In this document: piece by piece, positions 1-9,599 of the stretch
How positions within the stretch are numbered: position 1 is the first letter of the stretch
Layout of the letters: every line of letters begins with the position of its first letter
From: Pseudaminobacter sp040045035
GTDB taxonomy: Bacteria > Pseudomonadota > Alphaproteobacteria > Rhizobiales > Rhizobiaceae
Length of the DNA: 64,000 bases
Assembly: GCF_040045035.1 (NCBI RefSeq)
Contig: NZ_JBDZDS010000013.1
Span: 1-64,000 of the forward strand
Direction: 5' to 3'
Notes under the pieces: generated by a model
The model's database searches: none
What the model saw: the letters and a program-made list of their open reading frames with translations, nothing else
Told to the model about the DNA's origin: nothing
Program-made: the position numbers and the translations under genes

Positions 1-914
1 CTGAGTACGAGGCAGGCCTTCGCCGACGCGGCAACCTGACGCTGTGAATGACCGCGGAAGCTTTGTCGTCGTGGCAGGCACCGAAGCACGCGCGGCGGCC
101 AGCAGCGCTACTCCGATCTGGCGATCGAGACGGCTCTGACTCTGGGTTTGGTGTTCGGCCTGCGGCTGCGCCAGACGGAGGGCTTGCTGACATCGGTGCT
201 GCAATTGATGGGATTGGACCTCGCCGTCCCCGATCACACGACGTTGAGCCGCCGGGCACGGACGCGCCGATCGTTTGACAGACGGCAATGCGGCTGCGTT
301 TCAGCAGAAGGACCTGTGCACGTCCTCCTCGACAGCACCGGGCTTGAGATTTGCGGCGCGGGCCAGTGGCTGGAAGAAAAGCATGGCGCCAGATCGCGGC
401 GCGGATGGCGGAAACTGCATCTGGCATTGGATGCCGACAGCGGCGAGATCATAGCCCACGTCATGACTGACCAGGATACCGGCGACGCCTCACAGGTGGA
501 GCCGCTACTGGACCAGATCGACGCCCCGATCGGTCAGTTCACGGCCGATGGCGCCTATGACGGAAAGCCGACCTACGACGTCGTCATCAGGCACAGCGCT
601 GATGCCGCCGTTGTCATTCCGCCGCGCGCCAACGCGGTGGAAAGCCGGACACCGACGTCTCCACTCAACGAGATCATCATATCGCGGCGATCAACACGGA
701 CGGGCGGATGAAATGGCAAGCTGCGACCGGCTACGGCAAGCGTTCGCTGGCCGAGACCGCGATCGGCAGATACAAGTACATCATCGGACGTCGCCTGCGT
801 GCAAGGTCGTTCAGGGCCCAGCAGACCGAAGTCGCCCTCGGCTGCGCCGTCCTCAATCGCATGCTTGCATGCGCCCGCCCGAAATCCGTCCGCTGCAACG
901 CAGCGACTGCATAA
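1..914 (+). pseudogene. IS5-family transposase remnant, frameshifted, cut by window edge
   Basis: Three reading-frame pieces together resemble a DDE transposase of the IS5 family. The first piece (from base 3) carries an in-frame TGA at 45-47 where the family usually has Trp. The next (148-711) has the typical RQTEGLL..PDHTTLSRR segment, then DSTGLEI (first catalytic Asp) and TADGAYDG (second Asp). The last (708-914) holds the C-terminal YGKRSLAETAIGRYK segment with the catalytic Glu. At least three frame breaks make it non-functional. It belongs to a different IS5 subgroup from the intact element at 10067-10925. Confidence 0.75.
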
Positions 915-1101
915 ATGGCGGCATCAAAAGATGAGAGCCCGGCAACTTTCCGATCCACGCACCAACGCTGCGCGAATCCCTCAGCACCAGTCAAGTTGAT
1001 AACGCCTCTCGGAGAAACCTTCATGTAATTGCCAAAGTTGCAGCAGAGTTTGCGACAGGTCCGCTGCTTGGTCTCTAACGATCGGGCACGCACCCGTTCG
1101 A

Positions 1102-2592
1102 TCATATGGACTGTGCGTAGCGGAAGAGGTTGTTTGGATCGACGGCCGCCTTTACCGCCATGAGCCGATCGAGATTGGCGCCATAATAGCGCTGGCGCCA
1201 ATCCACCAGTGCGATGTCGGGAAAGTTCTGAAACGCGCCGACACCGCCCAGATCCCCCAAGCCGGCATAGAACTCGTCCTGCCAAGCGCCCGCGCGCCGT
1301 GCGATCTCCGGGCGCGCCACGTCGTCCTCGCTCCAGCTGATCCCGACGACCGAAAGCCATCGGCTGGAGCGATGCACGAAGGCCGTGGCATCCGACGGCA
1401 CCTCGTTGATACGTCCGCCGGTCTGGAAGAAAAACAGATCGCCGTGGGCGCCCGTCCCCGGCCACCGCTGTAAATGCCCGAAGGCTTTTTTAAGAAATGC
1501 CGCATCCGGCGCCGCCGGCAAAAAGGTTGATCGTTCGCGGAAAAGGGCAGGTGCACCCGGCTCGGCGAGGAAATCCTGACCTTCCCAATAACCGAGTTCC
1601 CGCACGTCGGCGAAATCGGGCTCGGCGACGGCGACGACGGGAGCAAGGATAGCCCGCAGATCCTGCTCGCTGCCGGCGAACTGGCCCAGAAGCGTCACCG
1701 GAACCTGGCGCCCCTGCCGCCCAAGTTCCGATGTGACGCCGCCGAGCGAGATGCGGGTGCCCAGCGCCGTCGGCGCGGCGTCGGCAGCGGCAAAGAGTGC
1801 GTGCGCCACCGCCAGCGTGTCTGCGCGCCAGACGATTCTGAAAACTGTGATCCGCTCGTCGCACGGCACCGTCCTAAGCGTGAACTCAGTGCTCACGCCG
1901 AAATTGCCGCCGGCGCCGCCTCTGATGGCCCAGAAGAGGTCCGAATCCTGTTTCTCCCCGATGTCGCGGACGCGGCCGTCGGCAGTAACGATCTGGGCCT
2001 TGGCGAGAGCATCGCTGCCCATGCCCAGGCGGCGCATGTTGAAACCAATTCCGCCTCCGAGAAGGAAACCCGCGGCCCCCACCGTCGGGCAGCGGCCATG
2101 TGTGATCATCCGTCCGGCCCGGCGCAGCGCGTCGTAGACCTGTCCGTTCAGCGCGCCTGCTCCCACGGTGACCTCGCCGCTTTCCTCATCGTAGCGCACC
2201 GTGTGCATCTCGCGCATGTCGATGACCAGGTCATGGCTGGAGGAGAACCCGGAATAGGAATGACCTCCTCCCCGGATAGCGAAAGGCACATCATAGTCCT
2301 GGCACCAGCCGAGCACCTCGGCAACCATTTGCGCAGAGTTGCAATGGACGACCCCTGCCGGCCGCACGGACCGATAGCGCAAATTGTTGGGCAATGCCGC
2401 CTTGTCGTAGCCCGTCTCGCCGGGGCGCACCAGCCGGCCTTGGGTAAGTCGCCGGAGCCTTTCCCAGCTATCAGACGGCCCCAGGAGTGTGGCCGCACCC
2501 TCCGCCTTTGCCGGCCCCACAGCCAGTAGTCCAGCGGCGGCCGAACTCCCGAGCAGAAAACTGCGCCGACTAAGATTATGTGGGTCGACCAT
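1102..2592 (-). CDS. Secreted FAD-linked oxidoreductase, berberine-bridge-enzyme type
   Basis: The 496-aa product is a flavoprotein oxidase/dehydrogenase of the PCMH/BBE family. The N-terminus has a twin-arginine signal (SRRSFLLGSSAAAG, about residues 8-21), which implies Tat export of the folded flavoprotein. The FAD domain contains RGGGHSYSG, whose His is the usual 8-alpha flavin attachment site. It also has GRCPTVGAAG, whose Cys is the second attachment point in bicovalent members, so FAD may be bound by two bonds. The C-terminus has the BBE signature YYGANLDRLMAVKAAVDPNNLF. Relatives oxidise sugars, alkaloids or polyphenols; the substrate cannot be told from sequence. It stands alone among IS remnants, a typical accessory gene position. 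Confidence 0.88.
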   Translation of the reverse strand: MVDPHNLSRRSFLLGSSAAAGLLAVGPAKAEGAATLLGPSDSWERLRRLTQGRLVRPGETGYDKAALPNNLRYRSVRPAGVVHCNSAQMVAEVLGWCQDYDVPFAIRGGGHSYSGFSSSHDLVIDMREMHTVRYDEESGEVTVGAGALNGQVYDALRRAGRMITHGRCPTVGAAGFLLGGGIGFNMRRLGMGSDALAKAQIVTADGRVRDIGEKQDSDLFWAIRGGAGGNFGVSTEFTLRTVPCDERITVFRIVWRADTLAVAHALFAAADAAPTALGTRISLGGVTSELGRQGRQVPVTLLGQFAGSEQDLRAILAPVVAVAEPDFADVRELGYWEGQDFLAEPGAPALFRERSTFLPAAPDAAFLKKAFGHLQRWPGTGAHGDLFFFQTGGRINEVPSDATAFVHRSSRWLSVVGISWSEDDVARPEIARRAGAWQDEFYAGLGDLGGVGAFQNFPDIALVDWRQRYYGANLDRLMAVKAAVDPNNLFRYAQSI

Positions 2593-2905
2593 GGTGCCTC
2601 CTCAGCCTGCTTCCGAACATTTCGTTGCCGGAAGCGGCCTCAGCGGCGGACCGCTGCGGCTTTTGCATTTCGGAATTTTGACGAGCAATTCCCTTGGTCA
2701 GCCGACGGGTCATGCCGGAAGCCATCCGACACCGACCGAGCATGTCCAGTACGCCAAATCCGGCAAGGCATGTGCTATCCCCCACGCTTCGTCAGCGCGC
2801 CCGATGCAATGCCCTTAACTGATTCCCGCTGGCTTCAGCGGCGATTTCGATGAGCTTCCCGACCTATCCACACCCAAAACGGGTACCGTGGCGTCAACGT
2901 GAGGC
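2593..2905. other. Intergenic stretch with no recognised gene
   Basis: About 310 bases upstream of the FAD oxidoreductase. It presumably holds that gene's promoter on the minus strand. The remaining sequence gives only short, unconvincing open frames. The right edge runs into the truncated IS6 fragment. Confidence 0.4.
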
Positions 2906-3241
2906 ATGCGCGCTCAAGCCCGGATTGGCCGACCTAATCGTGTCGTCATCGACGGCAACCCGACCAACAGGGAGGCTATGATCGCATGTGACGCCGAAAG
3001 CCGACTGCGGGATCGATCGCGTCGACCGCTGAAGCCAGTCTGCATCCAGCGGAGCCGCTATCTTAACACCCGGATCGAACAGGACCATCGGCGCGTCAAG
3101 CGTCGTGTCGGCTCCATGCTTGGCTTCAAGTCAGAGCCGAACGCAGAAATCATCCTGTCCGAAATGATCCACATGATGCGAAAGCGACAGGCGAGGTATG
3201 CCTACAATCCCAATCCGCAGTTTGCGATCCTCGTCGAATAA
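2906..3241 (+). pseudogene. IS6-family transposase, C-terminal fragment
   Basis: This is the last ~110 residues of an IS6/IS26-type DDE transposase. It keeps RVVIDG..TNREAM (second catalytic Asp region), YLNTRIEQDHRRVKRR (with the catalytic Glu) and the MIHMMRKRQARYAYNP tail. The N-terminal half and the terminal repeat are missing. It is clearly homologous to the copies at 17801-18498 and 39648-40228. Confidence 0.85.
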
Positions 3242-3264
3242 ATCTCGCCGACGCCTCGTTTCAT

Positions 3265-3740
3265 TGCGTTCGCAATAGGAGTTTGCGACAGAATCCGATC
3301 TGAGGCGGAAGGCGATGACGCTTGTAGCCGACGGCCGTATCGTCGCCATCATCGCAATCGTGTTGACCGTTCCGAAGCGACAAGCGCAGCCGGCTGGCAT
3401 TCTGCGGAGATGAAAAATGCGCCGCGATCGCGATCGAGCTTGGTCCACCTGGGCGACATGGGCGCCACCGTCGGCAGTCCCTTTCCCGTCGCTGCGTGCT
3501 GGTGAACGCGGACACGGGAACTACGGATCACGATGATCTCGCCGTCGAATGCCTTTGAAACCGCAGCCAGCAGCCGATCCTGGGCCCCGGCTTTGCGTCA
3601 CCGCACAAACCGTTTGTAGCAGGTGGTATAGGGGCCATAGCGGGCCGGCACATCGGCTCAGGGCGATCGGAAACGCCACAGGATACCGTTGGGCACCTTG
3701 CGGTCGTCAACGCCCGCCGCGCCGCGAACCTTGTTCGGCG
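3265..3740 (-). pseudogene. IS5-family (IS427-like) transposase remnant
   Basis: Frameshifted minus-strand pieces can be read as parts of an IS5/IS427-type transposase. Near 3600-3680 the alternating frames give something like 'RYGPYTTCYNRFVRW', near 3500-3545 they give 'SSRVRVHQHAATGK', and further on a decayed GGL..KIHA region. Several indels are needed, so this is an old relic. Its outer limits are uncertain. Confidence 0.5.
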
Positions 3741-3747
3741 GAGTATG

Positions 3748-3788
3748 AATGAAATCATTTGACTTCATCATGATGAATGATATCATTT
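3748..3788. promoter_or_regulatory. Triple palindrome upstream of the RpiR regulator (candidate operator)
   Basis: Three adjoining palindromes lie within 41 bases: AATGAAATCATT (3748-3759, one mismatch), TTCATCATGATGAA (3764-3777, perfect) and AATGATATCATT (3776-3787, perfect). The outer two are near-identical 13-base direct repeats (AATGAWATCATTT) 28 bases apart. They end 5 bases before the regulator's ATG, so occupancy would block transcription or translation initiation. RpiR-family proteins bind such symmetric sites and often repress themselves. The assignment is by position. Confidence 0.6.
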
Positions 3789-3792
3789 ACGC

Positions 3793-4605
3793 ATGAGCTT
3801 GACATTGGAACGCCTTGGGTCAGTCGCCTCCGACACCTCCCCATCATTGATGCGGGTTGGTCAGTGGATATCTGCAAACCCCATCCAGACACTGTCGCAA
3901 AGCGCCGAGGAGATCGCCTTGCTGACCGGCACTTCCGTCGCCGCCATCAACCGGTTTTCCAGGGCGGCAGGATATAAAGGCTTTGCCGATCTCAAGGCCC
4001 AGTTGGGCGTCGAATTGCAGTCGGCCCTCGAATCCGCCGAGAAGCCAGGAAATCCGCAGGCCGCCTCTGAACTGCCGGCGTTGAGCCGCGCCATCGTGGA
4101 AGCCAGCACCGCCCCGCAGATTCCGTTGGTTGCCGGCGAGATCATGAAGGCACGGCGGGTCTGGCTCGTTGGTTTCGGATCGTCGACTTATCTTGCCGGA
4201 TACGCCTTGCACGCCCTGACGCCCTTTGTGGATTTTGTGACCTCCATTTCCGGCGAAGGCGGAACCGAAGAAGCCACGCTGCGGCTCGCCCGTTGCGGCA
4301 AGGGCGATCTGATGATCGCATTTTCGCTGCCGCTCTATTCCAAGGACACAGTTCACTTGGCTCGTTTCGCCAGAACCCGCGGCGTTCGCGTCGTCGCGGT
4401 GACGGACTCGGCCAATTCGCCTTTGGCTGAAGTCGCCCAGAGCCTGTTGCTTGTGCCGGCGGCGCATCCCGTCTTGCCGAGTTCTTCACTCGGCATGCTT
4501 GCCGTGATCGAAGCCCTCGTCACGAAAGTCGTGAAGCTCAATCCAGATGCCGCGCGGCTGGCTCGTGAACTGACGGACTCAGTCTTGCCGCATCTGACTT
4601 TTTGA
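3793..4605 (+). CDS. MurR/RpiR-family transcriptional regulator
   Basis: The 270-aa product has an N-terminal RpiR-type helix-turn-helix (about residues 15-75; SAEEIALLTGTSVAAINRFSRAAGYKGFADLK). A C-terminal SIS domain (about 115-250; LVGFGSSTYLAGYALHAL, then GDLMIAFSLPLYSKDT) normally senses a phosphosugar or another small ligand. It sits 37 bases upstream of an amino-acid ABC transporter and isoaspartyl peptidase on the same strand, so it most likely controls that operon. In this setting the SIS ligand may not be a sugar phosphate. No Shine-Dalgarno is visible before the ATG, because the operator-like palindromes occupy that space. Confidence 0.88.
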   Translation: MSLTLERLGSVASDTSPSLMRVGQWISANPIQTLSQSAEEIALLTGTSVAAINRFSRAAGYKGFADLKAQLGVELQSALESAEKPGNPQAASELPALSRAIVEASTAPQIPLVAGEIMKARRVWLVGFGSSTYLAGYALHALTPFVDFVTSISGEGGTEEATLRLARCGKGDLMIAFSLPLYSKDTVHLARFARTRGVRVVAVTDSANSPLAEVAQSLLLVPAAHPVLPSSSLGMLAVIEALVTKVVKLNPDAARLARELTDSVLPHLTF

Positions 4606-4642
4606 AGACAGACAGCAAACCAAAACAAACCCGGAGGGGACC

Positions 4643-5674
4643 ATGAAGATATCGACAATGCTTATGTTGGGCGCCAGTGCTCTTTGCGCAATGGCAAGCG
4701 CAGGCACGGCACATGCCGGCGCTACACTCGACGCAATAACGAAGAACGGCCTCGTCACCTGTGGCGTCCACACCGGAAATCCGGGCTTTGCAACGGCCGA
4801 CAGCGCGGGCAATTGGGCGGGCTTCGACGTCGATTACTGCCGCGCCTTGGCGGCGGCCGTGTTCGGTGACGCCAGCAAGGTCAAATATGTCCCCACCAGC
4901 GGTCAAACCCGTCTGACTGCCCTGCAGAGCGGCGAGATCGACGTGCTCGCCCGCAACACCACCTGGACCTTCACGCGCGACACCTCGCTGAACCTGCTCT
5001 GGGCCGGCGTGAATTTCTATGACGGCCAGGCGTTCATCACGGTGAAGAAGCCGGGCCTGGAAAGCGTCAAGCAACTCGACGGAGCCACGGTTTGCGTGGA
5101 TTCCGGCTCGACCACCGAGAAGAACCTCGCCGACTACTTCAAAGCCAGGGGCCTGAAGTACACCGCCGTCGTCTTCGATCAGCCGGAGGCGTCCCATCAG
5201 GCTTTCCTGAATGGCCGCTGCAACGTCTACACCAACGACTTCACCAGCCTCGCCTCCTTCCTGACCACCGAGGTCACCGACAAGGAAGGCTACCAGATCC
5301 TGCCGGAGCTGATTTCCAAGGAGCCGCTCGGACCGGCAGTGCGCCGGGGCGACGACGACTGGTTCGCCATTGCCCGGTGGACACTCAACGTCATGATCGA
5401 AGCGGAAGAAGACGGGGTCACCTCGGAAAACATCGACAGCCTCAAGGCCTCGAGCGACGACCCCGCAGTCCTGCGCATTACCGGGGCAGGCGACGACCTT
5501 GGCAAGTTCCTCGGTCTCGACCAGAACTGGAGCTACAACGTCATCAAGCAGGTCGGCAATTACGGCGAGGTCTTCGACCGAAATCTGGGCTCGAAGTCAT
5601 CCTTCAATCTGGCGCGCGGCCGCAACGCGCTCTGGTCCGAAGGCGGCATTCTGTACGCACCGCCGCTGCGCTAA
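4643..5674 (+). CDS. Amino-acid ABC transporter, periplasmic binding protein (AapJ-like)
   Basis: The 343-aa product has a Sec signal peptide ending near AGTAHAG (about residue 23) and a type-2 periplasmic-binding fold. FVTCGVH/FDVDYCRALAAAVFGD and LDGATVCVDSGSTTEKNL resemble AapJ/BztA, the binding proteins of general L-amino-acid transporters; the length matches theirs. A strong ribosome site (GGAGGGG) precedes the ATG. The stop is followed within one base by the first permease start, so the four transporter genes are tightly coupled. It is a divergent paralogue of the second system's binding protein at 59883. Substrate is inferred to be amino acids, perhaps Asp/Asn-like given the downstream peptidase. 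Confidence 0.9.
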   Translation: MKISTMLMLGASALCAMASAGTAHAGATLDAITKNGLVTCGVHTGNPGFATADSAGNWAGFDVDYCRALAAAVFGDASKVKYVPTSGQTRLTALQSGEIDVLARNTTWTFTRDTSLNLLWAGVNFYDGQAFITVKKPGLESVKQLDGATVCVDSGSTTEKNLADYFKARGLKYTAVVFDQPEASHQAFLNGRCNVYTNDFTSLASFLTTEVTDKEGYQILPELISKEPLGPAVRRGDDDWFAIARWTLNVMIEAEEDGVTSENIDSLKASSDDPAVLRITGAGDDLGKFLGLDQNWSYNVIKQVGNYGEVFDRNLGSKSSFNLARGRNALWSEGGILYAPPLR

Positions 5675-5675
5675 G

Positions 5676-6839
5676 ATGATGTCTGACGTCGAAATGCCTT
5701 CAATCGTGGGGACGGCCGGCGCCGTCCCCGCTTTCAAGCGGCAACGCACGGCCTACCGGGCAAGATCTGTCCCGCTGCAGGTCCTGGTCGTGGTGCTGAC
5801 TGTCTTGTTCGCCGGCTGGATCATCCACAATGCCGCAAACAACCTGGCCGCGCGGCATATCGCATCGGGCTTCGGCTTCCTCACCGATGCTGCCGGATTC
5901 GCAATCTCCGAGGGTTTCGTGCCCTATGATGCGCAGAGTTCCTATCTCGTCGCGTTCGCAGCCGGTGCGGCCAATACCCTGCGTGCTGCGGTGCCCGCAA
6001 TCATCGTCGCCAGTTTGATCGGTCTGACGCTTGGCGTCGCACAGATCAGCCGCCACGCTCTCCTTCGCCTGATCGCCAAATCGGTGGTTGATCTGCTGCG
6101 CAACATTCCCCTGCTCGTGCAGCTTCTGGTCTGGTACATCGCGCTGCTCGAGTTCCTTCCCAGGGTCGATAGCGCCTATAGCTGGGCCGGCGTCATCTAT
6201 CTCAGCAATGGCGGCCTAGCCTTCGCCGCGCCGGTGCTCGATGGCCCGCATCGCATCGGCCTTGTCGTGGCGACTATCGCCCTTTTTGTCGGCGCGCTGT
6301 TCGTGCCGAGGCATCGCCTGAAAGCTTCCGCCGCGGCGGCCGCGGTGTCGGCCGCGATATGGCTTTTCATCCCCAGCCAATGGGACGTGCCCCAGGCCGG
6401 CTTCTTCGGCATTTCCGGCGGCGCCTCGATCAGCGTCGAGTGGCTGTCGCTGGTTGCCGCGCTGTCGCTCTATTCCGGCGTCTATTGCGCCGAGATCGTC
6501 CGCGCCGGCCTGATGGCGGTGCGCCGCGGACAATGGGAGGCGGCCCATGCGCTCAACCTGACGCGCGGCCAGACGCTTCGCAAGATCATCATCCCGCAGA
6601 GCCTGAGGGTGATCGTGCCGCCCTACACGAGCCTGGTGATGAACACGCTGAAGAACTCGTCGCTGGCCGTCGCGGTGGGCTATCCCGATATCGTTTCAAT
6701 CGGAACGACATCGCTCAACCAGACGGGACAGGCGATCGAGTGCATCGCCGTCATCGCCGCCGTCTATTTGTCCCTCAACATCATCACAGCCTCGATCATG
6801 GGCGTCATCAACCGGCGCGCCCAATTGCGGGAGCGCTGA
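5676..6839 (+). CDS. Amino-acid ABC transporter permease (AapQ-like)
   Basis: The 387-aa inner-membrane protein is of the HisMQ/AapQ type. It has a first membrane helix near residues 28-48, a long periplasmic loop, and then the transport core beginning at GAANTLRAAVPAIIVASLIGL. The EAA loop (RRGQWEAAHALNLTRGQTLRKIIIPQSLR) is the site that contacts the ATPase. I chose the ATG at 5676, one base after the binding-protein stop, rather than the longer frame beginning inside that gene. It pairs with the permease at 6842 to form a heterodimeric channel. Confidence 0.88.
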   Translation: MMSDVEMPSIVGTAGAVPAFKRQRTAYRARSVPLQVLVVVLTVLFAGWIIHNAANNLAARHIASGFGFLTDAAGFAISEGFVPYDAQSSYLVAFAAGAANTLRAAVPAIIVASLIGLTLGVAQISRHALLRLIAKSVVDLLRNIPLLVQLLVWYIALLEFLPRVDSAYSWAGVIYLSNGGLAFAAPVLDGPHRIGLVVATIALFVGALFVPRHRLKASAAAAAVSAAIWLFIPSQWDVPQAGFFGISGGASISVEWLSLVAALSLYSGVYCAEIVRAGLMAVRRGQWEAAHALNLTRGQTLRKIIIPQSLRVIVPPYTSLVMNTLKNSSLAVAVGYPDIVSIGTTSLNQTGQAIECIAVIAAVYLSLNIITASIMGVINRRAQLRER

Positions 6840-6841
6840 AG

Positions 6842-7906
6842 ATGGCCGAGATGCTTCATCCCCCCATGCCGATGTCGATGCCACGTCGGCTATGGACGAC
6901 ACTGTTCAGCGACGCCGGCACCGCGCTGGTCTCCATGCTAATTCTCGCACTTATGGTCTACGCCGGGGTGAATGCATTGCGGTGGGGAGTGTTCGAGTCC
7001 GAGACGCTCGGCGATGTCACGGCCTGCCGAGCCGCCGGCGGCGCCTGCTGGGGCGCGCTGGTCGAGAAGGGACGACTGATCCTGCTCGGACGCTACCCGT
7101 CGACGGAGCAATGGCGTCCCATCGCCGGCACCCTCATCTTGCTTGTCTGCCTCGGCATTTCAGCCCTGCCGCAAAATTTCGGCCGCAGGGGCGTCGTGCT
7201 GGTAGCCTTCGCGCTCGTCTGCTTCGGCGTGCTGCTGCGGGGCGGTGTTTTCGGCCTGACGCCCGTCGACACGGATCTATGGAGCGGCCTGCCGCTGACC
7301 CTCCTGCTCAGCGTGGTGGCCTGCCTCTTCGGCATGCCGATCGGCATTCTGATTGCGCTTGCCCGGCGCTCGAAACTGCCCGTGCTGAGGTGGCTGGCGA
7401 CAGGCTATGTCGAGCTGGTGCGCGGGCTTCCGCTGATCACGCTGCTGTTCTTTGGCGCCTTCGTTCTGCCGATCCTGCTGCCACCTGCGTGGCGGCTGGA
7501 TCCGATGCTGCGGATCGCCGTCTGCGTGGTTCTGTTCGCGGCGGCCTACCAAGCTGAAGTGGTCAGGGCGGGCCTCCAGGCCATTCCGGCCGGTCAGTTG
7601 GAGGCCGCGCACGCCCTCAGCCTCAGCAAATGGCAGACGCTGACGCGCATCGTCCTACCCCAGGCCCTGCGGACCACCATCCCGCCAACGGCGAGCCTGC
7701 TGATCGGCACGGTGAAGGACACTTCGCTTGTCGCCATCGTCAATGTTTACGATCTCACGGGCACGCTTCGCCTCGCCCAGGGAGACGCGCAATGGCGCCC
7801 CTATTTCCCCGAAATGTATCTCATGGTCAGCGCGATCTATCTCGCGATCGGCCTGTCCATCGCCTCCTATGGCAGATATCTGGAACGCCGCTATGCCCTC
7901 AAATGA
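6842..7906 (+). CDS. Amino-acid ABC transporter permease (AapM-like)
   Basis: The 354-aa second permease has an N-terminal membrane segment (TALVSMLILALMVYAGV), several further helices, a core from GLPLTLLLSVVACLFGMPIGI and the EAA motif AGQLEAAHALSLSKWQTLTRIVLPQALR. It starts 2 bases after the first permease. Its last 14 bases overlap the ATPase start, so translation is probably coupled. It is shorter than the paralogue at 62185 but has the same arrangement. Confidence 0.88.
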   Translation: MAEMLHPPMPMSMPRRLWTTLFSDAGTALVSMLILALMVYAGVNALRWGVFESETLGDVTACRAAGGACWGALVEKGRLILLGRYPSTEQWRPIAGTLILLVCLGISALPQNFGRRGVVLVAFALVCFGVLLRGGVFGLTPVDTDLWSGLPLTLLLSVVACLFGMPIGILIALARRSKLPVLRWLATGYVELVRGLPLITLLFFGAFVLPILLPPAWRLDPMLRIAVCVVLFAAAYQAEVVRAGLQAIPAGQLEAAHALSLSKWQTLTRIVLPQALRTTIPPTASLLIGTVKDTSLVAIVNVYDLTGTLRLAQGDAQWRPYFPEMYLMVSAIYLAIGLSIASYGRYLERRYALK

Positions 7907-8648
7907 GTCCAAGGCCACTCCCCTGCTCACCATCGACGGGCTGCACAAGTGGTTCGGTGCCTTTCATGCGCTGGACGACTGCTCGCTCTCCGTCGGGCGG
8001 GGGGAGAAAATCGTGATCTGCGGTCCTTCCGGCTCCGGCAAGTCGACGCTCATCCGGTGCATCAACCGCATCGAGAGCTATGACGCAGGTAGCATCGTGT
8101 TCAACGACGTGACCATCGACGATTCACGCAGCGCCACCCAGGCCCGAAAGGGGATCGGCATGGTGTTTCAGCAGTTCAACCTTTTCCCGCATCTGTCGGT
8201 GCTCGACAACGTCATCCTGGCGCCGACGCTGGTCAAGAAGGAGAGCCATCAGGTCGCGCGCGAGCAAGCGATGAAGCTGCTCGAACGGGTGCGGATCGCC
8301 GACCAAAAAGACAAAATGCCGGGGCAGCTCTCAGGCGGGCAGCAGCAGCGCGTGGCGATCGCGCGGGCCCTTGCGATGCGTCCGCAGTTGCTCCTGTTCG
8401 ATGAACCCACTTCGGCCTTGGATCCCGAGATGGTGGGCGAGGTCCTCGACACCATGCAGGACTTGGCACGCGATGGCATGACGATGATCGTGGTCACCCA
8501 TGAAATGGGGTTCGCCCGGCAGGTGGCCGACCGCGTGGTGTTCATGGAGGCGGGCCGGATACTTGAAATCCAGCCGCCCAAAATCTTCTTCGATCAACCG
8601 CAGAGCGAACGGACACGGGCCTTCCTCAGCAAGATACTTACCCATTGA
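7893..8648 (+). CDS. Amino-acid ABC transporter ATP-binding protein (AapP-like)
   Basis: The 251-aa ABC ATPase energises the two permeases. It has Walker A GPSGSGKST at about residues 44-52, a Q-loop (FQQFNLFPH), the signature LSGGQQQ at 146-152, Walker B LLLFDE at 166-171, and the H-loop VVTHEMGF. All catalytic residues are present, and the length fits the polar-amino-acid (GlnQ/AapP) class. The ATG at 7893 overlaps the permease end by 14 bases; a longer in-frame extension upstream lies wholly within the permease gene and is unlikely to be used. Confidence 0.92.
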   Translation: MPSNESKATPLLTIDGLHKWFGAFHALDDCSLSVGRGEKIVICGPSGSGKSTLIRCINRIESYDAGSIVFNDVTIDDSRSATQARKGIGMVFQQFNLFPHLSVLDNVILAPTLVKKESHQVAREQAMKLLERVRIADQKDKMPGQLSGGQQQRVAIARALAMRPQLLLFDEPTSALDPEMVGEVLDTMQDLARDGMTMIVVTHEMGFARQVADRVVFMEAGRILEIQPPKIFFDQPQSERTRAFLSKILTH

Positions 8649-8654
8649 GACATT

Positions 8655-9599
8655 ATGAAAAATCAATATGTGTTGGTGCTCCACGGGGGCGCCGGAACCA
8701 TTTCCCCCGAGGAAATCGAGGCTGAGAAGGCCTATCGCGACGGCATGATGGTGGCGCTGAACGCCGGCATCGCAATCCTGGAACGCGGCGGATCGGCCGT
8801 GGATGCGGTGGTCGAAACCGTGCGGCAGTTGGAAGATTGCCCATTGTTCAATGCCGGCCACGGCGCCGTATTCAACGAAGACCAGCGCCACGAACTCGAT
8901 GCGGCGGTCATGGACGGGGCCACCTTGCGCGCGGGCGCAATCGCCTCCGTCGACCGGATCCGCAATCCGGTCCTGACGGCACGCGAAGTCATGGACGGGG
9001 GAAGAAGCGTTTTCCTGTCGGCCGATGGGGCCGAACGTTTCGCAACCGAGCGCGGGCTGGAAATGGTCGACCCAGGCTATTTTTCCACGCCCCTGCGCCG
9101 GCTACAGCTTGAAGCGGTCAGGAGGCATGACCTGAACAGCCAGATGCTGGACCATGCCCTCGCACCGCGGGACGGAATGCCCGACGGGCGCTTCGGGACG
9201 GTGGGAGCAGTCGCACTCGACCGCGCGGGACATCTTGCGGCAGCCACCTCGACCGGCGGCATGACCAACAAGCAGGCCGGCCGCATCGGCGACGCGCCTG
9301 TCATCGGGGCCGGCACCTATGCCAATGACAGCACCTGTGCGATTTCCGCGACCGGAACGGGCGAACATTTCATTCGCGCCTGCGCCGCCCACGACATCCA
9401 CGCGCGCATGAAATACGGCAATCAGCCGCTCGGCCAGGCCATGGCCAGCACCATCTCCGAAACGATCACGCCTCTCGGCGGCGAGGGCGGGCTGATCGGG
9501 GTGGACGGCCATGGCAACATTGCCATGCAGTTCAATTCCGTGGGCATGTATCGAGCCTGGGTTTATGAAGGATATCAGCCGGAGGCGGCTATCTTTTGA
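8655..9599 (+). CDS. Isoaspartyl peptidase / plant-type L-asparaginase
   Basis: The 314-aa Ntn-hydrolase cleaves beta-aspartyl dipeptides and asparagine. The invariant GTVGAVA segment carries the nucleophile Thr182, where the precursor should cut itself into alpha and beta chains. Other family marks are LHGGAGT at the N-terminus, NAGHGAVFN near 66-74, and TSTGGMTNKQAGRIGDAP with ATGTGE in the beta chain. It follows the ATPase by 6 bases and closes the operon. The operon therefore probably imports and hydrolyses isoaspartyl peptides or asparagine, giving aspartate. The protein has no signal peptide and acts in the cytoplasm. Confidence 0.9.
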   Translation: MKNQYVLVLHGGAGTISPEEIEAEKAYRDGMMVALNAGIAILERGGSAVDAVVETVRQLEDCPLFNAGHGAVFNEDQRHELDAAVMDGATLRAGAIASVDRIRNPVLTAREVMDGGRSVFLSADGAERFATERGLEMVDPGYFSTPLRRLQLEAVRRHDLNSQMLDHALAPRDGMPDGRFGTVGAVALDRAGHLAAATSTGGMTNKQAGRIGDAPVIGAGTYANDSTCAISATGTGEHFIRACAAHDIHARMKYGNQPLGQAMASTISETITPLGGEGGLIGVDGHGNIAMQFNSVGMYRAWVYEGYQPEAAIF

